Assembly: GCA_030621805.1 (NCBI GenBank)
Contig: JAUXGY010000091.1
Location: 1 to 6,795 of the forward strand
From: Kiritimatiellales bacterium
Lineage (GTDB): Bacteria; Verrucomicrobiota; Kiritimatiellia; Kiritimatiellales; Pontiellaceae
Direction: 5' to 3'
DNA length: 6,795 nucleotides
How positions within the stretch are numbered: position 1 is the first letter of the stretch; the number at the start of each line of letters is the position of its first letter. Positions 1 to 6,080 of the stretch are shown piece after piece. The position numbers and the translations under genes were made by a program. Below the pieces are notes generated by a model, which was given only the letters and a program-made list of their open reading frames with translations, ran no database searches and had not been told where the DNA came from.

Positions 1-300
1 GGCTACGATCCGACTTTTTTGTGGCGCGTACACTACGCCAGCACCATCATGACCTATGCCCAGCAACTTGAACTCCAGATCCCCAAGGACCTGTCAATCA
101 TCTGCACCGATGACAGCCCTTCGGCGGAATGGATGGTGCCTTCGCTGGCTCGCTATCAGGTCCAGTCGACAAAAATCATCGGCAAGGTATTTCAGGCCAT
201 TCATGAAATGCTGACGGTCGGCCCGATCAGCCACTCTCGTACCATCATTCTTCCCGACTGGCATCCCGGCGATTCAGTCGCTCCGCCCCCTGCTTCCTGA
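1..300 (+). CDS. LacI/GalR-type transcriptional regulator, C-terminal part of the ligand-sensing domain (5' end outside window)
   Basis: Frame 1 is open from the first base to a TGA at 298-300, giving the last 99 residues of a protein whose start lies outside the window. The segment 'IPKDLSIICTDDSP', followed by 'PSLARYQVQST' and a helix ending near 'IILP', is the typical end of a periplasmic-binding-protein-like sensor of the LacI/GalR class. The Asp-rich 'TDDSP' turn followed by a Trp and 'PSLA' recalls sensors that carry an N-terminal GntR-type helix-turn-helix in Verrucomicrobia and Lentisphaerae. The DNA-binding domain is not visible, so LacI, GntR and AraC-type architectures remain possible. 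The gene lies 134 bp upstream of the sialic acid operon on the same strand, so I infer that it is a local regulator responding to sialic acid or a breakdown product. The TTG at 19 is an internal Leu codon, not a start. Confidence 0.72.
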   Translation, partial: GYDPTFLWRVHYASTIMTYAQQLELQIPKDLSIICTDDSPSAEWMVPSLARYQVQSTKIIGKVFQAIHEMLTVGPISHSRTIILPDWHPGDSVAPPPAS

Positions 301-343
301 TTCTTCGCCCTTTCGATCTCGCATGGATGCAGCACCTGGACTT

Positions 344-360
344 TATTCTTAAATAGAATA
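344..360. promoter_or_regulatory. Inverted repeat TATTCT-N5-AGAATA, possible operator over a -10-like box
   Basis: The arms TATTCT (344-349) and AGAATA (355-360) are perfect six-base inverted copies with a five-base AT spacer. The right arm contains most of the -10-like hexamer TAGAAT (354-359), so a protein bound here would block RNA polymerase. This is consistent with a repressor site, but the site is short, AT-rich and could arise by chance. The assignment is inference. Confidence 0.35.
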
Positions 361-374
361 TGGTTGGTTGGTTT

Positions 375-385
375 GAAATCGTTTC
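375..385. promoter_or_regulatory. Short palindrome GAAA-TCG-TTTC, possible LacI-type half-site pair
   Basis: GAAA (375-378) and TTTC (382-385) flank a three-base centre containing CG. LacI-family operators often have GAAA/TTTC arms around a central CG, so this fits the regulator type encoded upstream, although the arms are only four bases and the centre is odd-numbered. It sits about 15 bp downstream of the 344-360 repeat. This is a weak call on its own. Confidence 0.25.
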
Positions 386-387
386 CG

Positions 388-412
388 AATCCCAGTAGGT
401 TCCTTGGGTATT
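388..412 (+). other. Leader hairpin followed by a T run
   Basis: AATCCCAG (388-395) can pair with TTGGG plus ATT (404-412) through one bulged T and one G-T pair, leaving a loop of eight bases. Four or five T residues follow (411-415). The structure ends nine bases before the Shine-Dalgarno sequence AAAAGGG (421-427). It could be a weak terminator for the regulator or an attenuating leader structure. The stem is modest, so it may have no role. Confidence 0.25.
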
Positions 413-434
413 TTTCAATAAAAAGGGTTTCTGC

Positions 435-3173
435 ATGCCAAAGTTTAAGCTATCGGTACTGATTTTATTTACGATGCTGTTCTCGCTTTACGGGGAAACC
501 ACGTTTAATTGGAGCACATTGCCGCCCATGCCTCCAGCGCGAGGTGAAACCATCCAAGCAGGTCTGGCGGGAGCTTTCAGCGGTCTGCTCAAGGTGAAGC
601 TTGACGATGGCACGGCCTATGAGGCGGCGGTGGTGGCCGGCGGTGCGAACTTTTCTGAAACTCCACTGGTTGAGGGCGGAAAAAAACTCTATCACGACGA
701 TATCTACCTGCTGGCAATCGACGGTGCCGACTATGCGTGGCAGGTTTCCGAAACCAAGCTTCCGACCGGCCAGCCGGTTGCATACGGTGCAAGCTGTATT
801 TTTTCCGACAACCAGTTGCTAATGATCGGCGGACAGACGGAGGACGGTACGGCCAGCGGCGCGGTCAATATGCTGACGCTCCACTCCGACAAAAGCATTT
901 CCATTGTCCCCGCTGTAGTGGATGGACAGACGATTCCCCCGCTCCCCGTGACCACGGTAAATTCCCGTGCATTGAAGATCGGCCATACGATCTGGGTCAT
1001 TGCGGGAAACCAATCCGCCCTTGGCGCTGGAGATCCGATCAACCGGGTTTTCAAACTGGATTTGGCACCGGACGCTGAAACCGGAAAACGGGTGTGGGCT
1101 GAAGGACTGCCCCTGCCGGGGCCGGTGCGTAGCCAGCACATTGTGGTGGTGCAGAAAGGCGGCTTTCAGAACCGTGCCGTGTTCTACGTTATTTCAGGGA
1201 TTTCCCATATCAATGGGAGGCTCGCTGCGCTTTCGGATGGGTATGCGTACCTGAAAGAAAAGGGACAGGAAAAAGAGGAGTGGCGGGCGATCTCTCCGAT
1301 CCAGCCTTTTGGCGACGGCGAGGTCATGTCGCTGATGGGGGGAAAGGGACTTGTTTCAGGCATCCATAACATCCTCTTCTTCGGGGGCTACAACAAAGAC
1401 GTGTTCAACAACTGGACGGCAAAAACCGCAAAGGAACGCACCGCTTTGCATCAGGAATTCTTCGGGCAGAACCCGGCCCGATTCAAGTGGAACCGCAGGG
1501 TGATTTCCTACAACACCGTTACCGACACGTGGACGGTCGTTACTGAAATGCCGGAGGGGCTGTTGCCCAACTGCGGGGCTTCGGCCTTCAAAGTCGGCAA
1601 TGCCTATCTTATGACCGGCGGCGAAATCATGCCGGGGGTACGCACGCCGACGGGGTACATTTTATCGATCGATGACAATCCGTCGTTCGGTGCGCTCAAC
1701 TGGGGCGTGCTGGCCTTGTATCTGATTGGCATGCTGATGCTGGGGGTATTCTTCATGCGGCGCGAAAATGGTGCCGAAGATTTCATGAAAGGCGGCGGCC
1801 GTATTCCATGGTGGGCGGCAGGGGTCTCGATCTTTGCTACAATGCTCTCTTCGCTTTCGTTCATGGCGATTCCGTCGATGACGTATGGTGCGGACTGGCG
1901 CATGTTCACTGCCGCGATCACCATTGCGCTCTGCGTCCCGGTGGTGACCCGGGTTTATCTTCCATTTTTCCGCCGCCTCAATGTGACGTCGGCCTACGAA
2001 TATCTGGAAATGCGCTTCAATGTGGGCGTACGAACCATCGCCTCGGTGGTGTTTATCATGTACATGGTGGCCCGCATCGGCATCGTCCTCTATCTGCCCT
2101 CCGTTGCGCTGAATGCGGTGACCGGCATCGACATCATGACGTGCATCATCGTGATCGGCCTGATTACCATCGTCTACTGCACCATGGGCGGTATCGAAGC
2201 GGTGGTCTGGGGCGATTTTATTCAGGGGATTGTCCTGGTGATCGGTGCCGTTTTGGCGCTGGCCTGGCTGATTTCCGGAACCGACGGTGGTTTTAGCGGC
2301 TTTACCACCCTTGCGGGCGATGCGGGCAAATTGCGCACGTTCGATTTTGTTTTCGACATCAAGCAGCCGTGTTTCTGGGTGATCCTTTTCGGAGGCTTCT
2401 TTGGAAATGTGGTTACGTATACATCCGACCAGTCGGTTGTACAGCGCTACCTGACCACCAAGGACGAGGCGGGAGCGCGCAAATCGATCTGGTTGAACGG
2501 CCTGCTTGCCGTGCCGGTATCCATTGTCTTCTATGCCATTGGTTCGGCACTCTACACCTACTACAAAACCCATCCGATGGAACTGAATGTGGTCATGGCG
2601 CAGGCGGACCAGATCTTCCCGCACTTCATGATGACCAAGCTGCCCATCGGCGTCGCCGGCCTGCTGATCGCGGCGGTGTTCTCGGCGACCATGTCGACGC
2701 TCTCTTCCAACATTAACTCGGCGGCCACGGCCTTCACCACCGACTTCTACCGCCGCTTCTTCCGCCACGATGCCGACGACCACCAGGCGCTGAAGGTTTG
2801 TCGCTATGCCACGGTGGTGGTTGGCCTGTTCGGCATGGCCATGGCCTGGACGGTGAACCTGATGCAGAGCCAGCAGATTTTTGTCTTCTTCAATATCATG
2901 GTGGGCTTGATGCTGTCCGGTTTAGGCGCCTTCTTCGCCATGGGCATCCTCACCCGTTTCGTCACGGGTCGCGGAGCGCTGCTCGGCTTCATCTGCAACT
3001 GCTTCATTCTCCGCTATGTCCAGAAACTGGACGTGGTTCACGGCATGCTCTACAGCTTCATTGGCGTCGCCGTAACGTTCATCCTATCCATCCTCTTCTC
3101 CCTGGTTTTCCGGGACAAAAAAGACATTACCCATCTAACGATTTACGACATCAACGAAATGAAGCCAGAATAA
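435..3173 (+). CDS. Fusion of NanM-like kelch mutarotase (N-acetylneuraminate epimerase) and SSS-family sodium:sialic acid symporter
   Basis: This 912-aa protein probably both mutarotates and imports sialic acid. Residues 1-20 form a signal peptide (Lys-rich start, hydrophobic core, 'SLYG' before the likely cut). Residues about 24-412 carry six kelch-like Gly motifs (near 69, 132, 190, 254, 317 and 395), giving a six-bladed propeller. The motif 'GGEIMPGVRT' places Glu397 and Arg403 six residues apart, as in the E. coli NanM catalytic pair Glu209/Arg215 (recalled). Its position at the domain end fits the cyclically permuted mutarotase family. Residues about 421-892 hold 13 predicted membrane helices with SSS hallmarks: 'ATMLSSLSF' in the first core helix, 'GGIEAVVWGDFIQG' at 585-598, and the Ser-rich 'SATMSTLSSNINS' at 750-762, where SSS proteins bind sodium. 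Arg547 is a candidate contact for the substrate carboxylate. SSS proteins normally have a periplasmic N-terminus, so the fused propeller would face the periplasm. AAAAGGG seven bases before the ATG supports this start. The substrate is inferred from the neighbouring genes; the family calls are firm. Confidence 0.9.
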   Translation: MPKFKLSVLILFTMLFSLYGETTFNWSTLPPMPPARGETIQAGLAGAFSGLLKVKLDDGTAYEAAVVAGGANFSETPLVEGGKKLYHDDIYLLAIDGADYAWQVSETKLPTGQPVAYGASCIFSDNQLLMIGGQTEDGTASGAVNMLTLHSDKSISIVPAVVDGQTIPPLPVTTVNSRALKIGHTIWVIAGNQSALGAGDPINRVFKLDLAPDAETGKRVWAEGLPLPGPVRSQHIVVVQKGGFQNRAVFYVISGISHINGRLAALSDGYAYLKEKGQEKEEWRAISPIQPFGDGEVMSLMGGKGLVSGIHNILFFGGYNKDVFNNWTAKTAKERTALHQEFFGQNPARFKWNRRVISYNTVTDTWTVVTEMPEGLLPNCGASAFKVGNAYLMTGGEIMPGVRTPTGYILSIDDNPSFGALNWGVLALYLIGMLMLGVFFMRRENGAEDFMKGGGRIPWWAAGVSIFATMLSSLSFMAIPSMTYGADWRMFTAAITIALCVPVVTRVYLPFFRRLNVTSAYEYLEMRFNVGVRTIASVVFIMYMVARIGIVLYLPSVALNAVTGIDIMTCIIVIGLITIVYCTMGGIEAVVWGDFIQGIVLVIGAVLALAWLISGTDGGFSGFTTLAGDAGKLRTFDFVFDIKQPCFWVILFGGFFGNVVTYTSDQSVVQRYLTTKDEAGARKSIWLNGLLAVPVSIVFYAIGSALYTYYKTHPMELNVVMAQADQIFPHFMMTKLPIGVAGLLIAAVFSATMSTLSSNINSAATAFTTDFYRRFFRHDADDHQALKVCRYATVVVGLFGMAMAWTVNLMQSQQIFVFFNIMVGLMLSGLGAFFAMGILTRFVTGRGALLGFICNCFILRYVQKLDVVHGMLYSFIGVAVTFILSILFSLVFRDKKDITHLTIYDINEMKPE

Positions 3174-3185
3174 GGATTAAGCAAT

Positions 3186-4082
3186 ATGAAAAAACTACAA
3201 GGATTGATTGCGGCCCCACACACCCCATTTTCACAGAATGGTGACGTTAACATCGCCGAAATCCCGAAGCAGGCCGACCTACTTTCAAGGCAGGGAGTCA
3301 AAGGCGTCTACATCTGCGGCACGACCGGCGAAGGTCTTCAGCTTTCGGTTGACGAACGCAAAGCCGTGGCTGAAAAATGGGTTGAAGCGGCCACCGGCAG
3401 ACTGGTGATCATCGTTCACACGGGCGCGCTCTCCCTCGTCGACGTCGAGGAACTCAGCCGCCATGCCCAGGAAATCGGTGCGGATGCGACCTCGGTCATT
3501 GCGCCCTGCTTCTTCAAGCCCGGCTCGGTCGATGCCTTGGTCGACTACTGTGCCGTAGCGGCAGGAGCAGCCCCAGATCTGCCGTTCTATTTCTACAACT
3601 CAAGCATGAGCGGTGTAAGCCTGGACATGGAACAATTCCTGAAAACGGGTTCTGAAAAAATACCCAATCTGGCTGGAATCAAATTTAACAACATCGACCT
3701 CTATGTGTTCCAGCAGTGCAGCAACTTTGAAGGCGGAAAATTCGACATCTCGTGGGGCATCGACGAGGCCTATGCCGGCGCGTTGGTCTACGGTGCGGAA
3801 AGTGCCGTGGGAAGCACCTACAACTACATGGCCCCGCTTTTCATCAGGATGACCGAAGCCTTTAACCGCAACGACCTTGCAACGGTTCGCACGCTTTCCG
3901 CCAAAGTTGTGAAGCTGGTTGATCTTCTTGTGGAGTTCGGTGGTGTGGCCGCCGGCAAGACCATTATGGCCATGCACGGCATCGACTGCGGCGACCCACG
4001 TCTTCCGATCGATGCGCTTACCGCCGAACAGAAGCAGGAGATCATCCAGCGCGTCGAAGCGCTCGGTATCATCGAAAAGTAG
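3186..4082 (+). CDS. nanA: N-acetylneuraminate lyase (sialic acid aldolase)
   Basis: This 298-aa TIM-barrel enzyme of the DHDPS/NAL family should cleave N-acetylneuraminate to N-acetylmannosamine and pyruvate in the cytoplasm; no signal peptide is present. The carboxylate-binding motif 'GTTGEG' is at 45-50, the catalytic Tyr is Tyr137 ('FYFYN'), and the Schiff-base Lys is Lys166 ('AGIKFNN'). The segment 'GIDEAYAGAL' (191-200) with 'GSTYNYM' (209-215) matches the E. coli NanA region containing Asp191, Glu192 and Ser208, which bind the sialic acid glycerol tail; here these are Asp193, Glu194 and Ser210. That separates it from dihydrodipicolinate synthase. Two oddities are visible. The loop after Tyr137 reads 'YNSSMSG', one residue shorter than the usual 'YxIPxxSG/TG' and without Pro. 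The position equivalent to E. coli Thr167 is Asn168. AAGGA at 3172-3176, overlapping the preceding stop, serves as the ribosome site. The gap to the upstream gene is 12 bp. Confidence 0.92.
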   Translation: MKKLQGLIAAPHTPFSQNGDVNIAEIPKQADLLSRQGVKGVYICGTTGEGLQLSVDERKAVAEKWVEAATGRLVIIVHTGALSLVDVEELSRHAQEIGADATSVIAPCFFKPGSVDALVDYCAVAAGAAPDLPFYFYNSSMSGVSLDMEQFLKTGSEKIPNLAGIKFNNIDLYVFQQCSNFEGGKFDISWGIDEAYAGALVYGAESAVGSTYNYMAPLFIRMTEAFNRNDLATVRTLSAKVVKLVDLLVEFGGVAAGKTIMAMHGIDCGDPRLPIDALTAEQKQEIIQRVEALGIIEK

Positions 4083-4095
4083 GACGACCTTCGTT

Positions 4096-5262
4096 ATGGA
4101 CCCAAAACAGTTAAAGGATATCGGCACATTCTATACGGATACGCTCCTGAACGATATTGTTCCCTTCTGGCTGGAACACGGCCTTGACAGGGAATTCGGC
4201 GGAATCATGACCGGCCTCGACCGCGACGGCACGGTCATCGACAGCGACAAGGGGTGCTGGCAGCAGGGGCGCTTCGCTTGGCTGATGGGACACATGTACA
4301 ACAACATCGAACCTCGTCAGGAATGGCTCGATGCGGCCGAATCCACCGTCGGCTTCATCCGGAAGTATTGCTTCGATACCGATGGGCGTCTCTTTTTCCA
4401 CCTGACACGCGACGGGCAACCGATTCGCAAGCGCCGCTACTCCTTCTCCGAAAGCTTTGCCTGCATCGCCATGGCGGAACTGGCCAAGGCCACGAAGAAT
4501 CAGGGGCTGGCGGATGACGCCGTGAAAATGTTCAAGGCCTACACCGCCTATAACGAGAAAGGTGCCGAGCCTCCCAAGTTTACCGACGTCCGTCCAAGCC
4601 GCGGCATGGGGGTGCCCATGATCGATATGGTGACCTGCCATGTGCTGCGCGACACCATCGACATGCCTGGCGCAACCGAATGGATCGACCAGTGCATCGA
4701 TGGAATCGAAACCTACTTCGTCAAGGACGACATCGAGTGCGTCATGGAAACCGTCGGCCCCAATGGCGAGCTGATCGACACGTTCGACGGCCGCATGCTC
4801 AATCCCGGTCACGCCATCGAAGGCGCCTGGTTCATCATGCGTGAGGCCAAATACCGCAACAACGACGAACGGCTGGTGAAGCTTGGCACAAAAATGCTCG
4901 ACTATATGTGGAAACGCGGCTGGGACGAGGAGTTTGGCGGCATGCTCTATTTCCGCGACGTCAAGGGACTGCCGTGCCACGAATACTGGCAGGACATGAA
5001 ATTCTGGTGGCCACAGAACGAAACCGTCATCGCCACGCTGATGGCCTACCAGCTGACGGGCGACGAAAAATATCTCCAGTGGCACAAGCTCGCGCACGAC
5101 TGGGCCTTCGACCACTTTCCCGACAAGGAGTGCGGCGAGTGGTTTGGCTACTTGCACCGCGACGGTTCGGTCTCCACGCAGCTGAAAGGAAACCTGTTCA
5201 AAGGGCCGTTCCATATTCCGCGCATGCTCATTGAATCCGCCAGAATTATCGGGGAATTGTAA
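4096..5262 (+). CDS. N-acylglucosamine 2-epimerase (AGE / renin-binding-protein family)
   Basis: This 388-aa protein belongs to the (alpha/alpha)6-barrel AGE family, whose usual length is about 390-420 residues. The family interconverts N-acetylmannosamine and N-acetylglucosamine. Visible motifs are 'CWQQGRFAW' (54-62, with Arg59), 'NPGHAIEGAWF' with His239, and 'GPFHIPRML' with His373. The two His residues match the catalytic pair known in cyanobacterial AGE (His239 and His372, recalled). Directly after nanA, the role in this pathway is to convert the ManNAc released by the lyase into GlcNAc without prior phosphorylation, as in the Bacteroides-type nan route, where the AGE-type enzyme is called NanE. 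No signal peptide is seen, so it is cytoplasmic. I chose the ATG at 4096 because the AGE homology begins at once and AGGACG overlaps the nanA stop 10-15 bases upstream. A longer reading frame back to 3919 lies inside nanA and is not needed. Related AGE-family enzymes act on cellobiose or mannose, but the context favours ManNAc. Confidence 0.9.
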   Translation: MDPKQLKDIGTFYTDTLLNDIVPFWLEHGLDREFGGIMTGLDRDGTVIDSDKGCWQQGRFAWLMGHMYNNIEPRQEWLDAAESTVGFIRKYCFDTDGRLFFHLTRDGQPIRKRRYSFSESFACIAMAELAKATKNQGLADDAVKMFKAYTAYNEKGAEPPKFTDVRPSRGMGVPMIDMVTCHVLRDTIDMPGATEWIDQCIDGIETYFVKDDIECVMETVGPNGELIDTFDGRMLNPGHAIEGAWFIMREAKYRNNDERLVKLGTKMLDYMWKRGWDEEFGGMLYFRDVKGLPCHEYWQDMKFWWPQNETVIATLMAYQLTGDEKYLQWHKLAHDWAFDHFPDKECGEWFGYLHRDGSVSTQLKGNLFKGPFHIPRMLIESARIIGEL

Positions 5263-5267
5263 CTCGA

Positions 5268-6080
5268 ATGCGTTGCATAACAGACCTTATCGACCCCGAT
5301 GCCAAGATCCTTGTTCTTGCGCCGCACCCGGATGACTTTGAGGCGGTAGGCATTACCATGCGTCGGTTTTTCGAGGCGGGCAACACCCTCAAGGTCTATG
5401 TCCTAACCTCCGGGGCGAGTGGAGTTGAAGACCGCTTTTGTCCGGAGAACCCATCTAGCGAAAACAAGCGGAGGCTACGCCAAAAGGAACAGCGCGATTC
5501 CTGCCGGTTTTTCGGGTTGCCGGAGGGGTGCCTTCATTTCCCTCCAACGCAGGAAAACGCCGATTCGAATCTATTGGCGACCGAGGGAAACCTGACGATC
5601 CTTAAAGGGATCATCAGGGATGAGCAACCGGATGCCATCTTCCTTCCGCATGGAAACGATACCAATCCCGACCATCGGGTGGCTTTCAACCTGACGACCG
5701 AAGCGCTTGGGGATCTTCAATTTTCGGCAATCCTTTGCTGTATCTACGATCCCAAAACCATCCAGGCAGAGGTTAACGCCGTTATGGCCTTTGATGAAAA
5801 CGATGCGAAATGGAAGGCCGAGTTGCTGCGGTTCCATGATTCCCAACACCAGCGGAATCTGAATACCCGGGGCCATGGTTTTGACGAGCGCCTTTTAAAG
5901 ACTAACCGCAAGTTGGCCGAGGACTATGGACTGGACGCCCCCTATGCCGAGGCGTTCGAGGTTATTATGAGGAACCCCCGAAGACCATGTCTATATGATG
6001 AACCGCGTGAAAGGCGTCGGATACTTCAGGGAGCAAAAGGGAAAGGACTACTAAATTTTAGGGACCAAAACCATGAGTGA
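5268..6080 (+). CDS. PIG-L/LmbE-family zinc-dependent de-N-acetylase
   Basis: This 270-aa protein has the PIG-L fold signature. After a first beta strand, 'VLAPHPDDFEAVG' (16-28) supplies His20 and Asp23 as zinc ligands and Asp22 as the likely general base. 'PHGNDTNPDHRVAF' (127-140) supplies the third ligand, His136. The C-terminal part has the conserved 'HDSQHQRN' (190-197) and 'YAEAFEV' (226-232) seen in sugar-processing members. Family members remove acetyl groups from GlcNAc-containing substrates (MshB, BshB, PIG-L, archaeal diacetylchitobiose deacetylase). Many have His-Pro-Asp-His at the second motif; here the first His is Asn133. No signal peptide is visible, so it likely acts in the cytoplasm. 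The start lies 5 bp after the epimerase stop, with GGGGA (5251-5255) inside that gene. I infer that it deacetylates GlcNAc or another intermediate made from sialic acid, but the substrate is not shown by the sequence. O-deacetylation of acetylated sialic acid is an alternative. Confidence 0.85.
   Translation: MRCITDLIDPDAKILVLAPHPDDFEAVGITMRRFFEAGNTLKVYVLTSGASGVEDRFCPENPSSENKRRLRQKEQRDSCRFFGLPEGCLHFPPTQENADSNLLATEGNLTILKGIIRDEQPDAIFLPHGNDTNPDHRVAFNLTTEALGDLQFSAILCCIYDPKTIQAEVNAVMAFDENDAKWKAELLRFHDSQHQRNLNTRGHGFDERLLKTNRKLAEDYGLDAPYAEAFEVIMRNPRRPCLYDEPRERRRILQGAKGKGLLNFRDQNHE
6060..6080 (+). promoter_or_regulatory. Ribosome binding site and 8-bp stop/start overlap between the de-N-acetylase and dioxygenase genes
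   Basis: AGGGA at 6060-6064 lies eight bases before the ATG at 6073. The upstream gene ends with TGA at 6078-6080, so the two reading frames overlap by eight bases. Such an arrangement usually couples translation of the second gene to the first and decides the dioxygenase start. Confidence 0.7.

Larger units (their letters stand above)
301..434 (+). other. Intergenic leader region upstream of the sialic acid operon
   Basis: This 134-bp gap separates the regulator from the first operon gene and is the only non-coding stretch longer than 13 bp in the window. It is more AT-rich than its flanks. It holds two short inverted repeats (344-360 and 375-385), three tandem GGTT units (362-373), and a small hairpin (388-412) ending in a T run. 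The hexamer TAGAAT at 354-359 matches the bacterial -10 consensus at five of six positions, but I found no convincing -35 box at 16-18 bp from it. The operon promoter is probably here, though its exact position is not decided by the sequence. There is no strong terminator for the upstream regulator, so some read-through is possible. Confidence 0.55.

Noticed and set aside
1640..1700. Kelch and SSS domains as two genes joined by a sequencing error
   Set aside because: The frame runs without interruption through the linker. No separate start with a ribosome site is seen before the first membrane helix, and the N-out topology of SSS proteins makes the fusion sensible.
1662..2783. Long open frame of 373 codons on the minus strand
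   Set aside because: It lies wholly antisense to the conserved transporter domain. Its translation is rich in Arg, His, Gly and Asp with no recognisable domain, as expected from the mirror of GC-rich codons.
3186..4082. Dihydrodipicolinate synthase or a keto-deoxy-sugar aldolase instead of neuraminate lyase
   Set aside because: The 'GIDEAYAGAL...GSTYN' region carries the sialic-acid-binding Asp, Glu and Ser, and the neighbours encode a mutarotase/transporter and ManNAc epimerase.
3919..4095. N-terminal extension of the epimerase reading frame into nanA
   Set aside because: The extra residues are Arg/Ser/Pro-rich, read nanA in the wrong frame, and start at a rare ATC codon. The ATG at 4096 with an upstream AGGACG fits the family start.
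4111..5214. Open frame of 367 codons on the minus strand
   Set aside because: It is antisense to the epimerase, whose catalytic motifs are clear. The mirrored translation shows no family resemblance.
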